From Nereocystis luetkeana (taxonomy: Eukaryota; Sar; Phaeophyceae; Laminariales; Laminariaceae), in the NCBI GenBank assembly GCA_031213475.1, contig JARUPZ010000018.1, positions 8,320,406-8,384,405 of the forward strand: a stretch of 64,000 nt of DNA. Reading direction: 5' to 3'. Shown in pieces: positions 44,810 to 55,619 of this stretch. Position 1 is the first letter of the stretch; every line of letters starts with the position of its first letter. The notes beneath the pieces were generated by a model. It saw only the letters and a list, made by a program, of their open reading frames with translations. It searched no databases and was not told the DNA's origin. A program made the position numbers and the translations under genes.

Positions 44810-44929
44810 CACACACACACCCCCTCTCCGCCAAACCCCTCTCCGCCATAGCTTCGCCACCGCCCCCCCGCCCTCCCCCCCTCCCCCCAAACGTATTGCC
44901 GAGAGGAGCGCAAGCGTCAGGAAGGAGCT

Positions 44930-45268
44930 CTTCGTATCCCCATAGTGGTCTGTGGAAGTGGCCACACCAGAAAACAAGTCACGTCATTCGACGCCGTCAT
45001 CTGTATGCAAGAAAGCTCGCCTCACAAGGTACCAAAAAGTCCGCCTCACAACGAGCGGTTATTAGCAGGATGCAGCTCGGCCTCCATCCATGCGAGTCGC
45101 CGAACAACCTCACGTTACGCTTCGTGCTTGGTGCACAAGCGATGCCCGAATGGTCGGTGAAAACGCGATGTGCTCCGTCCCGGCATTCGTACGAGGAATT
45201 ATGCGAGGGTGGGTCTATGGGCATATAATTACGGTTATGCACGACAAAAATGAGTACCCCCCCCCCCC
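44930..45268 (+). repeat. Dispersed repeat R4, long copy ending in a C run
   Basis: The longest R4 copy: GAAGTGGCCACACCAGAAAA, GACGCCGTCATCTGTATGC, AAGAAAGCTCGCCTCAC (repeated once as AAAAAGTCCGCCTCAC), AGCAGGATGCAGCTCGGCCT, GAATGGTCGGTGAAAACGCG, CCGTCCCGGCATTCGTACG, GGGTCTATGGGCATATAATT, ending AAATGAGTAC and a run of C. A SINE-3 copy abuts it in the opposite direction. Confidence 0.78.
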
Positions 45269-45276
45269 CGCCCTAT

Positions 45277-45625
45277 TTTTTTTTTTTTTTTTTTTTTCCA
45301 TCCCATTCATTATCTTCGCACATCTTCTTCTCTCTCTCCTTCCAACTCGTAACTCAGATCCGGGGTCACATAGCAGGCTCTTCTCCCCCCTTCCCGCTAC
45401 GGTACGTGCCTTCATTTTTATCGCGAGAAGATTTCAGCCTTTTCTTCCCTCGTCAACTCGCATCGAATTGTGCCTACCCACGCTGCAAGGCGCTCTCAAC
45501 AATTGAATCCCTTTTTTTATTTTTATTTTTGCAAATAAAGTCAAAGTCCGACCCTCCTAGGGCTCGAACCCAGGACTCAAACAAGTAGAATTCGAGGTTA
45601 ACCACTTGAACCACCGGGGCGACCG
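45277..45625 (-). repeat. SINE-3, minus strand, with A-tail
   Basis: On the plus strand it begins with about 22 T (the reversed A-tail) and ends GAACCACCGGGGCGACC (reversed head). B-box reversed: GGGCTCGAACCCAGG. About 90 percent identical by eye to the copy at 39191. The A-tail starts directly beside the C-run of R4. Confidence 0.86.
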
Positions 45626-45918
45626 GCTTTGGATAGGTTGGGCTGGCGTCGGTTGGCGACGACGCTGTAAAACACGCCTCTCACTACGTGAGCTAATAGA
45701 CAGCCAGGGTGCCGTTTTTTTTTCTAGTTTTTTTTTTTTGGCGGTCACCAAGGCTGGCGGTCGAGTTGGATCATTTTTGTGCGCGGAGAACCCTCACTCA
45801 TGATCGTATCACGTACAGTAGTGTGTATATGGCAAAGCACCCACGAGGCAGTTGCACAGTAAACCCATTGCTGTCTCTGGAGGTGGCTACACTAGAAATT
45901 GGATCAGTTCATTGAGCC

Positions 45919-46260
45919 GACGTCCTCGGTGGCTTGGTAGGTGGTCCGCGTGTCTATCAGGGTCAATTTCGTGGGTTCAAGTCTCACCGAGAGCATACTC
46001 GTAGGGACTTTTTCTTGCATTAAAAAAATAAATAGCGGAGAGCGTGAGAGCGTGAGTTAGCTACATTTCGATGAAAATCGACGAGAAATGGTAAATAATG
46101 CTGAACCCTATGCGCGACAAAAAATAAAGGCACGTATCGGGGGGCAGAAGGGCAGACACCTGTGACCAAGGCTTGCCCAGAAGATCGCCGAGGGTAAAAC
46201 CTCCCACGAGTTAGGCTGGAAAATAAAAGTGATGTTGAAAAACAAAATACAAAAAAAATG
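45919..46260 (+). repeat. SINE-2, full-length copy
   Basis: Head CGTCCTCGGTGGCTTGGTAG, B-box GGGTTCAAGTCTC, body GCATACTCGTAGGGACTTTT, TTCGATGAAAATCGACGAG, CTTGCCCAGAAGATCGCCGA and the end AGGCTGGAAAATAAAAGTGA with an A-rich tail. Confidence 0.87.
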
Positions 46261-46264
46261 ATAC

Positions 46265-46512
46265 TGTCATCGATATGCAAGAAAATCCGTCTCAAAAGCG
46301 GCTCTTAGTAGGATGCAGTTCACCCTTCGTGTGACTCACCGGACACCTGACGGCGCTTCGCGCTAGATGCAAGCAAAAGTCTGCCTGGTCGGTGAAAACC
46401 CGACGTGCTCCGTCCCGGCATTTTGTAGGGATGCGAGTGTCTATGGTCATACGACTACGACCATGAATAATAATGATGAGTACACCCCCCCCCCCCCACC
46501 CCCCCCCCCACC
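46265..46512 (+). repeat. Dispersed repeat R4, C-tailed copy after SINE-2
   Basis: GTCATCGATATGCAAGAAAA, AGGATGCAGTTCACCC, GCCTGGTCGGTGAAAACCCG, GTGCTCCGTCCCGGCATT, TATGGTCATACGACTACGAC and GATGAGTACACCCCCCC. The terminal C run is about 15 long with a few A. Confidence 0.78.
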
Positions 46513-46774
46513 CCTCCCATGTCTATTGCTCCACTGCTCCACCGTTCCTCTCCCTCTCCTGCTTCGTTTCTGTGGGATATCGTCTCCTGAAAAAAGCTGG
46601 TAGTGGGGGCTATTCTTTTTATCTCAAAGAATACTTCAGCCCTTCTTGCCCTCGTCGACTCGCGTCTTATTGCGCATGTTAGGTAATTACTTGAGCTGGA
46701 CTCATCCCACGGTTGGTTGGGGTTGCACCTATTTGCCTTCGGAGGCAATATTTTCTGGCCGGTTGAGCTCCTCC

Positions 46775-47118
46775 GGCATCCCCGGTGGCTTGGTAGGTGG
46801 TCCGCGCGCGTACTAAGATCGATTTCGTGGGTTCGATTATCTCCGAGTGCATGCTCGTAGGGACTTTTTCCTGCATAAAAATCGATCAGCAGAAAGCGCG
46901 AGAGCGTGATTTAGCAAGATTCGATGAAAATTGACGAGCAGTGGAAATGTCGAACCCTATGGGCGATAAAAATAAAGGCACGTACCAGGGGGGGGGAACG
47001 GGCGACACCTGTGACCACGGTTTGTCCAGAAGGTCGCTGAGGGTAAAAGCCTCCCACGAATTTTAAGCTGGAAAGTAAAAGTGATTGATGGTCGAAAAAA
47101 AAAATTAAAAAAATGTGA
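46775..47118 (+). repeat. SINE-2, full-length copy
   Basis: Head CATCCCCGGTGGCTTGGTAG, a diverged B-box GGGTTCGATTATC, the standard body, TTAAGCTGGAAAGTAAAAGT and an A-rich tail. More diverged than the copy at 45919. Confidence 0.86.
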
Positions 47119-47151
47119 GCAAGTACTGGTTACATAGTATGATGTGCTTGT

Positions 47152-47604
47152 ACCATTATTATTATGCTTGCCTTCCGACAATATAGCGTAGATGCCGTTC
47201 CAACATAAACCGAATATCCTTTCGTAAATCAGCAGTATTCCTCTTGTGCTTCTCTGCATTTAGGACTTCTACATAGATAGCACCTACCTCGTGGAAACCT
47301 TGACTATAGGCGGCGTGAACAAACTGTTTCGGGTGAGGTGTTGGAGCTCCCTGCGCGAGAGGAGCTGAGGCAATAACGAGGCATCAACCCCAAAGGGATC
47401 TCTTGCTCGTTACGGAGTGAAAGAATGAATTGTTGATGAGGAATAGGGTATATAGCTAAAGATGAAATGATGTGGGGAATGGAAATTGGGAAACGGCTGG
47501 CAGAGAAGCGTATGAGGAAATACTGCTGATATACGGAAGGATATTCGGTTTAGATTGGAGTGGCATCTACGCTACATTGTCATAAAGGCAAGCAATAATA
47601 ATGA
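47152..47604. mobile_element. Foldback element with long terminal inverted repeats
   Basis: The left arm about 47152-47250 (ATTATTATTATGCTTGCC, CAATATAGCGTAGATGCC, CCGAATATCCTTTCGTA, TCAGCAGTATTCCTC) is matched in reverse by about 47505-47604 (GAGGAAATACTGCTGATATA to GGCAAGCAATAATAATG). The arms of about 95 bp enclose about 255 bp without coding content. It is likely a non-autonomous DNA transposon; target duplication not resolved. Confidence 0.78.
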
Positions 47605-48205
47605 GGAATTTTTTATTTGTTTTGGGAGACGGTATCGGAGTTGGGAGTACGAAAAGAAGCCCAGAAAATAAGGCACCATCCCTAAAAAAGGGGCCTTGGT
47701 CGTTAGTAGTGTGAACGAAGGATTTTTTGTTTTTGTTTTAGGAGACGGTATCGGAGCTAGTTGTGGGATTATTAATTTGCTCGCACTGAATGTACGGCCA
47801 ACATCAGGGCCCTCTAAACCCGAAGGTGTCGACAAGAATCCGACCCCTGGGGTCTTCCGACACCCCGATGGACTGATTCATGGGAGCTTTGGTGAAAGGA
47901 TGTTAGGATGGAACACGGGGGGGCGTGTGGGTCGTGGAAGAAGCAACCAAAAAGGCGCCAGGGGAGACGGAGCAAGCAGGTTGGCATGGGACCGCGCCCT
48001 CAGAAAGCCTCCCACACAGACAGGCGTATAAAAAATAATCTTTTGGTCGATTTCGGTCACAGCAGTGTGTGGCTTATAGGCCTAGACCCGTCCCCTGGCG
48101 TACTTGCTTCGCAGCAAGGGTCTACTCAGTGACATCTATCTCCTTGCTGCAGCTGTACGGGAAAAGCTATCTATCTCTAAGGAAGGAAGGAAAGAGGAGG
48201 AGATA
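47605..48205. other. Unassigned stretch with an open frame behind an acceptor-like site
   Basis: TTTTTGTTTTTGTTTTAG at about 47736 looks like a 3' splice site and is followed by an open frame to 48031 (includes GVDKNPTPGVFRHPDGL). A second, similar word (GGGAGACGGTATCGGAG) occurs 118 bp upstream, so a local duplication is present. No family is recognised and no donor is convincing. Confidence 0.2.
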
Positions 48206-48206
48206 C

Positions 48207-48302
48207 GTGTGTGTGTTCTTCACATTTTTTACACCCACCCGTATTTTCCGCCCGTCCGCATCCACCACACCCAGCGTCCGGGCTGATTCCTTGTCCTAGA
48301 GT
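48207..48302 (+). repeat. R1 fragment, diverged
   Basis: GTGTGTGTTCTTCACATTTT, CCCGTCCGCATCCACCACAC and GTCCGGGCTGATTCC correspond to the first third of R1 at 9221. Confidence 0.65.
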
Positions 48303-48764
48303 AGAGGAGAATACAAGCTCTTTGGTAGCAAGATAACGACACGGACATACTACTGCAGACATTACGTTGTAGCGTATTCGAACATAGAGGTCCCCTCGAC
48401 GCCGTTGATAATATGGCGCCGATGATGATTTTCCTCTCATCTACGGAGGGGGCACCACTTCCACGGAGGAGGGGGCATCAGCAACACGCGAACAAGGATG
48501 TATGTGGAAGCAGTCGCCATGTATGTCTTGTGGTCAATTCATAGAGCTCCTGTACTGTAAGAAGGTGAGGGGGTTCGGGGTTTTCAGCCCGCTACCCGAA
48601 TTACCGCCGTGTAGTCGTAGCGCATGCCCTCTCTCGTCGATCCCATAATATCCCTTGTTCCTTCTTGATGACAACTTACGAGTGCGTGCTCTTCTGTCTT
48701 CACTCTCCACGCACTTCCGTATGACGGTCCGACGGTGGGCGCTGCATCCCCACCCCCGCTCCCC

Positions 48765-48892
48765 CCCGCAATGTCTGCCAGCTCGGTGAAAGCCCAACAT
48801 GCTCCACCCCGGCATTGTAGGGATGCGAGGGTCTATGGTCATACGGCTACGGCCATGCACGATATCGAGTACACAACCCCCTCCGCTAGTCA
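48765..48892 (+). repeat. Dispersed repeat R4, 3' part
   Basis: CTCGGTGAAAGCCCAACATG, CCCCGGCATTGTAGGGATGC, GGTCTATGGTCATACGGCTA, CACGATATCGAGTACAC and a short C-rich end. Confidence 0.75.
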
Positions 48893-49905
48893 TAGGGGAG
48901 CGGGGTAGGGGTGACTCGTAGCGGCCCCTATATATTGGAAGAAACCCTCTTTGTTTCATGTTACAGAAACGAATCGATTCCGGGTGCTCTCCAGGGAATG
49001 ACTGGGTAAAAAATCTCGGTCTAATGTTGGAAGAATTGACTGCGTATGTATGTATGTGCTGTAGGACCAACATCAAGCTGTACTGCTGCAGCAGTATTAC
49101 TGTAGTAGTTCGCGCCCGAAGTTGATCCCATACTTAAATTAAACAAGCGAGGCAACACCGTCAAATAAGTGCACTTTCACCGCGCGCAGAGACGGGGGTG
49201 GTAAAGTTCGCGCGCCGTCTTTCAAATCATTTTGTGAACGTCTCTGCACGTGTGTCCTATGAGCCCCTGCCAGAACCTGTCAACGAACGTTGTGTCCTTT
49301 GGTGGGAAATTTGGAATCCCGTGTGATAAGGCCGGAACACAAAAAAACGACCGAATGCATGGTGGCGGGAGAGCAAAAAACGTTACCGTTCGTTGAAAGG
49401 GGCTCGCGGAAGCTCATATATGTGCGTACGTGTGGAAAAAAAAACGGCGGGAGTTTCCAATGCTTGAAAAAACATGAGGCGTTATAAACCTCTTGTGACT
49501 GCAGAGTCGAAGTACTGGCGACTCAAAAAAAAAAATGTGACGATTTCAGCAACAACTACACACACGGTGTTTTTTTTTGGGGGTGATGCGTACAATAGTT
49601 GGTGTCCGAGCTGCAATGGTTGAACGCAAGGGGTCGTACGTCACAGGCGAAGGCGCAACATGATCACACCCCTACCCGTGCGTACAGCTGGGCGCTCTCA
49701 TCACGCTCCTCGTGGGCCTGCTTGATTTTTGATAAATCACCAAAAAAGTTGTCAGATGTTTCGGTCTTTCATCTCCGAGCCCCCAAAGGTAGGTTAACCT
49801 CGAACCAGCCTCTGTGAAGAGCCGTCGTGTTTCCGCAACCATGGGTCTATTTCGACGGCCACGGTGAAGGTGGCCTTTCGAGCCGTGAGCGGGTTCAGTT
49901 CGGCC
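48893..49905. other. No gene recognised
   Basis: Mixed sequence without repeats I can name; short open frames only. Confidence 0.45.
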
Positions 49906-49999
49906 CTAACCCTTTCAGTACCGCAGTCTCGCTGTGGGTACAAAGACAGTCAAATTCTGAGAAGTTTGTCCCTAAGACGGGACTGCAGCCCTAGAGGCT
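49906..49999. mobile_element. MITE-A copy, diverged
   Basis: CTAACCCTTTCAGTACCGCA at the left and GACGGGACTGCAGCCCTAGA at the right, centre ACAAAGACAGTCAAATTC. Confidence 0.78.
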
Positions 50000-51894
50000 C
50001 TGAAATGACCAATCAATGAGGGCTTCGGCAATATCTGTCAAAACACGGTAATATATGTGTCGACACAGGTATCTCTCAAATACGTATAGAACATAATACG
50101 TACACCTGGTACACCGTACAACATTTTCATACGTGAACAAATAATTACCCCAAGAGGTGGGAGTTTTACGTGGCGGCATGGCGAGCGCGCGTTCTTTTTT
50201 TTTTGGAGACGGCTGCGGCCACTATTAATAGCATCGGTAACAGAACCGCGCGCAGCGAGCCCGTCCTTCCTTCCTTCCTTCCTTCTTCCATGGAGATGCA
50301 TGCCTGGTTCTACATACGTGAGGCGACCAGCGAGCGTTCGAGAGCGTCCAACTCACAGCGCACGCGCGAGGGCCGGAGTGGCGCGGGGGTGTTCCAATGC
50401 CATGCATGGCCGTAGTCATATGAGTGGCGGGCGGGGGGGGGGGGGGGGGCGCAACAACAACATGCCGGAGTGCCTGGCGAACCCGTGCCATAAAAATAAA
50501 CGATAATGATGAAAAACTATCAGGTACCCACCCGGCCAACGACGGAAATAACAAAGAAACATGTAAAAACCCAGCTCATGAGGCGATGAGGCGATGATGG
50601 CTGGACAGAGTAACCTCTCCCCAAAATCGCCGAAAATGGCTGCGCGAGCGCTCTCAGTGAGTCCGGTGAGTGGCATCACTCCCACCCGACAACCCTTTTT
50701 GCGATAAATCGGCTTCCACCCCATCATCATCGCCGTGGGAGCGGGGAAAAAACGAATAAGTTTTGAATTTGTCTAGGTATACTTTAGTGTAACTCAAAAC
50801 ACACACACACGAAAACATCTACCAACCAGTAAAATAGAGCTATGGACACCGGGTTATTAACCCTGCATGCATGTTGGGCAGGGACGCCCCCTCCCCCCCC
50901 CCCTCCCCCCCCTCCCCCCCCCCCCCCCCCCGTCCCCATCTCCGCCCCCACCGCGCCGCGCGTCCTTTCACCTACAACGGTAAACGTGGAACTGACTAAA
51001 GCCCAACATTCTCCCTAAATATTGTCCACGTACAGTTTGTAGCGTCACGGGATAGAAGGCATCTCCCCCCACGACTGCTCAGACGGTGACAATGCCAGCG
51101 ATGATAAGGACGAGAATGTCGACAACAGCGGAAAAGCAACCAAGCAATCCGGTATAAAACTTTTTTGAAGCCTCCCATTTTGTGGTCTAAATCCACGTCA
51201 TATCTATTGGCAGGCCAGTGAGTCGATGGATGGGAGACGGGGGGGGGGGGGGGGGGGGGTACTCATTTGTCGCTTGCCTTAGTCGTTTGACCATTGACCA
51301 CGCATCCATTTCGAGAAGGAGCGCACCCCAGGGGGGGGGGGGGGGGGGGGGTGATTGGACAATGAGGTTAGGTTCACCCCTATTGAGCAACGCCTCCTCC
51401 CCGGACCTTCGCCGGAGCACGTAAGCTCAACATCCACCACACGACCCGTATACGCTGTTTCAAGCGCACCCTCCTGTGCCCCCCCCCCTCCCTCTAAATC
51501 AGCAATTGACCCCCGAGAGATATAGCGCAAGGAGCACCACGAGACACAAACAGAAAGGGGGGGGGGGGGCACTCTTTATCGAGAGGTAGATGCTGCAGGT
51601 TCTACACACACACACATCGGAAAAGCCATGAGGCCGTAGCTTCATCTCCATTATAGGACATCCCGCATGCAGCGCTCATCCGCTGCTCCACCCTGAACCC
51701 CCAAAAGGCAAAGCTTTCGAAAGCTTCTCCTCTCCACCACTTCTACCTCCAACCACCACCACCGCCTCCGCCGCCGCCGCAACCGCCACCATCATTCCCT
51801 CGCGCTCGGCAAGGCCACTAAACGCCAACCCGAGCCGCCGACGACACCAGCGCCACCACCACCACCAACCACCACCTTCTCTCGCCCAAGGCCG
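50000..51894. other. Gene-less stretch with homopolymer C/G runs and R4 ends
   Basis: R4 3' ends on the minus strand at about 50384-50425 (ATGCATGGCCGTAGTCATAT) and 51240-51285 (GGGGGTACTCATTTGTCGCT). Long C or G runs at 50432-50450, 50884-50930, 51240-51260, 51331-51351 and 51557-51569. The last 200 bases are CCACCACC-rich and would be 3' UTR of the minus-strand MA3 gene; a 16-bp palindrome AAGCTTTCGAAAGCTT lies near 51712. Confidence 0.6.
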
Positions 51895-52095
51895 CTAAAC
51901 GCTAGACCCGTTGGTTCCTTCCCCCGCCGGGGGGGGGGGCACGACACCGTTGCTTCCGTGGGAGGCGTTTTCTGCTGCGGGGGGGCTGGGACGCCTGTAG
52001 TCCGCGGGCAAGCAGCCGTCAGATATAGCCTGCTCCGTGAACTTCTCCAGCAAGGAAGGCGCTGCCGGAGTGTCTAGGATGAGATCCGGCAAGAT
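51895..52095 (-). CDS. PDCD4-like MA3-domain protein, last exon
   Basis: Acceptor CGGAAATCCAG, phase 0, 66 codons and TAG. It begins ILPDLILDTPAAPSLLEKF and continues TEQAISDGCLPADY, the last two helices of an MA3 domain (..D.L.LD.P.A...LE.F...A...G.L). It then ends in a Pro-rich tail (RRPSPPAAENAS, VVPPPPAGEG). In PDCD4 the second MA3 domain likewise sits close to the C-terminus. MA3 domains bind the eIF4A helicase and block its interaction with eIF4G, restraining cap-dependent translation; that function is family knowledge. The four exons upstream (57312-52701) join in phase without a gap, giving 215 residues of the C-terminal part. Confidence 0.87.
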   Translation of the reverse strand: MLPDLILDTPAAPSLLEKFTEQAISDGCLPADYRRPSPPAAENASHGSNGVVPPPPAGEGTNGSSV

Positions 52096-52539
52096 CTGGA
52101 TTTCCGTTGAGCCGATGGAGGGTTTCCGTTGAGCCGACGGAGGGATGGGGAAGTGGGGGGAGGGGCGGGGAAGAAAGGCGGGAGGAAGGGAGGAGAGGGG
52201 GGGGGGGGAGGGAGGGAGGGGAGGGGGGTGGGGGGGGTGTCGCTAGTGAGGTCAGATGATAGTGATGATGTAGTATGCTGTGTTGCCGAAGTGGCGAGAT
52301 ACTGTATGTAGTGTGCGCCCCGTGCCAGAGTTGCACGTGTGTTATGTTTCTACAGCCTGTTGTTCGCAGTGCCCCGCTCTACCAGGTATATACGAAGAGG
52401 TTCCGTACGAGAGGGAAAGCGAAGAGGGGAGGCGGGGGGAAGGACACAAAGAGAAAGGGGTCAGGCAGACAGACAGAGCACAAGACAGGCAGAAACACAG
52501 ACGGAAAACATAGAGTGACAGACTGGCACACAAACAGCC

Positions 52540-52692
52540 AGACATGCACTGAAGGCAGATACAAAAACAGACAGATACACAAGACAGACAAGACACGACA
52601 AAAAAAAGACAAGAGCAAGACAAGAGCAAGACAAGAGCAAGACAAGAACAAGACAAGACAGACAGACAGACAGATCAAGAGAAAGAGACAAG
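52540..52692. repeat. (AGACAAG)n / (CAGA)n intronic repeat
   Basis: AAGACAAGAGC units followed by CAGA units, filling much of the last intron of the MA3 gene. Open frames rich in Cys/Leu or Lys/Gln are artefacts. Confidence 0.88.
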
Positions 52693-52700
52693 AGACTTGC

Positions 52701-52820
52701 CTCGTGAAGCCTGTCGAAGCCCTTCTTCATCTGGCCGTCGCTGATGACCTCGTTGTTGTTGAGGTAGACCAACAGAGACGACATGGAGGTGCGGTCGTCA
52801 TCCGTCCTATCGAGTGCCGT
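52701..52820 (-). CDS. PDCD4-like MA3-domain protein, exon with GC donor
   Basis: Acceptor GCGACGTGCAG, 40 codons in phase 0, encoding TALDRTDDDRTSMSSLLVYL, NNNEVISDGQMKKGFDRLHE. This is the centre of MA3 (A.D......S.LL..L....I...QM..GF.R). The 3' border reads CACGAG|GCAAGTC. Here the intron would start with GC, not GT, in the context AG|GCAAGT, which is the known strong form of GC-AG introns. No GT near it keeps the frame into the last exon, and the join HE|ILPDLILD restores the family pattern exactly. Confidence 0.87.
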
Positions 52821-53114
52821 CTGCACGTCGCACGCCACAAGCACGCGGTGGGGGTGGTGTAGGCCAGCGTTAATACTGCTCCACGTCGCTGGTGTATAGC
52901 GGGCGAGAGCTGGCAACAAAAAAATAAACCATGCACCACTGCGCAAGATAACATACCCTCTCGGACCAATTTCAAAGCCGTTTTTTTCGACAACGAGGAT
53001 AGTTTGAGTGTGCCCCCCATGGCTTGGAGATAATGGGCTCTGAAAATCGTCCCAAAGGGTGTCATCTTGTCACCCGTGTGATACGGTACCCTCGACGGCC
53101 TTCTGGACAAGCCG

Positions 53115-53475
53115 TGACCTAACGCTAACGCAAACACTGCTGCTAAAGCTAACGCTAAAGCAAAGCGAAGTTTACAGCGCAAGCTAGAGCTAGAGCTAGA
53201 GCTAACGCTGAACCCAGAGGTAACGCTATGAAGCAAACGCTGACGTTGAAGCTAGCGCCTGAGTTAACGCTAACGCAAAAACGCTAAAGATAACGCTAAA
53301 GCTAAAGCACTAACGCTAAAGCAAACATAAGCGCTGGCGCTCAAGCTGACGCTAAGACTGACGCTAGAACCGACGGTAAATCTGACGCTAACGCCAAAGC
53401 CGACGTTAAAGCTGACGCTAACACTAACGCTGCGAGCAAAGCTAACGCCAACCCCCACGTTGTCCGCCAAGCCAG
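53115..53475. repeat. (GCTAAC/GCTAAA)n intronic hexamer repeat
   Basis: Degenerate hexamers (CTAACGCTAAAG, GACGCTAACG) in the intron between 53840 and 52820. Open Ala/Leu/Ser frames are artefacts. Confidence 0.88.
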
Positions 53476-53689
53476 CCCTATACCGCCAAGGCCCACGCTA
53501 ACGTCGCCATTTAGAACTGTGGCGCGCGAAACGAAACGCCGCCGCCACCGCTGCAAAAAAAAACTCGGAAGAGACAAAAATGGGCCAAGGCAAGTCTACC
53601 GATCCAACCCAGGAAAGCTTCCCGAAAGTAGATTCGTGCTGGAGGATGTGCGACCCCCACGCGGCGAGATGAGCTAGATAACACAGATC

Positions 53690-53778
53690 ATACGTATAGA
53701 TGACACAGATCATACAGATCATCTGCCCTGAAAGATCTAGATCATGAACTGTGGGAATCAATGATATATCTGATGTGT
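53690..53778. repeat. Short dispersed repeat R6, second copy
   Basis: CACAGATCATACAGATCATC, GCCCTGAAAGATCTAGATCA and GGGAATCAATGATATATCTG, related to 25683-25778; in an intron of the MA3 gene. Confidence 0.5.
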
Positions 53779-53839
53779 GCGAGGATTAAAAAAAGTGTGG
53801 GCTTATATTCTTGCATAGGAATCGGGATAAGCAGTTCAC

Positions 53840-53947
53840 CTTGACGGCGCGCTTGACAATCTCGTGGTGGAAGAGGCTGCAGTCGAGCTCCTTCACACAC
53901 GCCGCGGCCTCGTCGAGCTGCCTGGACAACAGGAACTCCACCAGAAG
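53840..53947 (-). CDS. PDCD4-like MA3-domain protein, exon with first helices of the last MA3 domain
   Basis: Acceptor CTATCTTTCTCAG, donor GTCAAG|GTGAAC, 36 codons, phase 0 at both ends. It encodes LLVEFLLSRQLDEAAACVKE, LDCSLFHHEIVKRAVK. This is the diagnostic start of MA3 (..L..EYL.SGD..EA..C..EL....FHHE.VK.A). The Gly-Asp usual after the Ser is replaced by Arg-Gln here, a conservative loop change. Confidence 0.9.
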
Positions 53948-54416
53948 CTGAGAAAGATAGGCACAGAGATGGGCGGGGGGGGGGGGGGAAGAGAGAGATG
54001 AACAGAAGCAGAGAGAAGGGGGGGGGGGCAAGAGAGAGGAGAGGGAAATAGGGGATAGAGAAAGAGAGACAGACAAGCAGGAAGCGAGAGAGCTCGATAT
54101 CGAGATGTATGTTGGGGGAGAAAGAGGCGTAGCCGAATACAAGAGCAACAGGGACCCGAAGCAAACAAACACAATGGGCCCGTGAGTTCGTACGTACGGC
54201 GACCAAGAGAAGCGGGAAGGCACAGCGAAAAAAAAACAACCTCCAGGCGCATCACAATAACTGACAGTTAACGATGGCGCATGATCCAAGGACCATCGTA
54301 ATTATCTCCTGCAATCAAGTATCTCCACGAAAGTGGATTCTCTCGCTCCGGTACCATGCACCCCCGTTTCCACCCCAAACAACGAACATATTAAAAAAAT
54401 CACAATACCTTAACCC

Positions 54417-55428
54417 CATGAACGCGGCGACTTACAGTCAGACAACTCACAGCCCTATATACTAATCATGGAACCTACCTAGCCAACTAACAGCTAGTAG
54501 GAGGCATATAGTCAGACAAACTGGCAGCCCTATACACTAATCACGGAACCTACCTACCCAACTAACAACTACGATAGTCGGCGACTTATAGTCAGACAGC
54601 TGACATCCCTATATACTAACCATGGAACCTACATATTGCCAACCAACAGCTAGTCGGCGACTTACAGTCAGCCAACTCACAGCCCTATATACTAATGATG
54701 GAGCCTCCCTAGCCAACTAACAGCTACCTGGTAGTATACGACTTACAGTCAGCCAACTGACAGCTCTATATTCCAATAATGGAACATACCTATTGCCAAC
54801 TAACGACTAGTCGGCGGCTTATAGTCAGACAACTGACAGCCCTATATACTAACCATGGAACCTACCTAGCCAACCAACAGCTAGTCGGCGACTTACAGTC
54901 AGCCAACTCACAGCCCTATAATCTAATCATGGAACCTGCCCTACCCAACTGATAACTACGGTAGTCAGTGACTTACAGTCAGCCAACTGACAGTCCTATA
55001 TACTAATCATGGAACCTACCTAGCCAACCAACAGCTAGTCGGTGCCTTACAGCCTGCCAACTAATAGTTCTATATACTAATCACGGAACCTACCTAGCCA
55101 ACTAGCAACTGGCCAACGACTTACAGTCAGCCAACTGACAGCCCTATATACCAATCATGGAACCTTTCTAGCTAACTAACAGCTAGTCGGCGACTTACAG
55201 TCAGCCAAATCACAGACCTATACATTAATCATGGCATCCAGCCATAGTTAACTAACAACTAGCCAGCGACTCAGAGTCAGACAACTGACAGCCCTATATA
55301 CTAACCATGGAACCTACCTATAGCCAACTAACAACTAGTCGGCGACTCGCAGCCCTACACATTAATCATGGAACCTACCTATAGCCAACTAACAACTCGT
55401 CCGCGAACTTACAGCCCTACTGATGATA
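54417..55428. repeat. Intronic satellite of about 76-bp units, about 13 copies
   Basis: Each unit holds GGCGACTTACAGTCAGCCAA, CTGACAGCCCTATATACTAA, TCATGGAACCTACCTAGCCA and ACTAACAGCTAGTC. Units vary by single changes and small indels, and one (near 54725) has gained CCTGGTA in AGCTAGT. It fills the intron between 55489 and 53947. Confidence 0.92.
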
Positions 55429-55488
55429 TAGATACATGAGATACCGCACGTGCATTATTACGTTTTTGGTGTGGCTGAAATGACTGAC

Positions 55489-55573
55489 CTGGTCGATAGC
55501 CACCTTGAGGTCCTCCACGGGACGGCCGTCGCCGGGCCCCCAGACATGCTCTAGGCGCGACAGGACGTGGTCC
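55489..55573 (-). CDS. PDCD4-like MA3-domain protein, linker exon
   Basis: Acceptor CGGCAACGGTTCCAG, donor ATCGACCAG|GTCAGT. One base completes an Arg codon from the exon at 57312-57178, then 28 codons DHVLSRLEHV and WGPGDGRPVEDLKVAIDQ. The pattern W...G...V..LK..I...L.EYL is the linker that joins the two MA3 domains in PDCD4 and its plant relatives. Confidence 0.88.
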
Positions 55574-55619
55574 CTGGAACCGTTGCCGCCGCCGCAGAGT
55601 GGAAGATGGAGGGGATGAC

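Noticed and set aside
53498-54289. Long minus-strand frames around the MA3 exon at 53947-53840
   Set aside because: Only the 36-codon exon between consensus splice sites matches MA3; the extensions are intron sequence in mixed frames.
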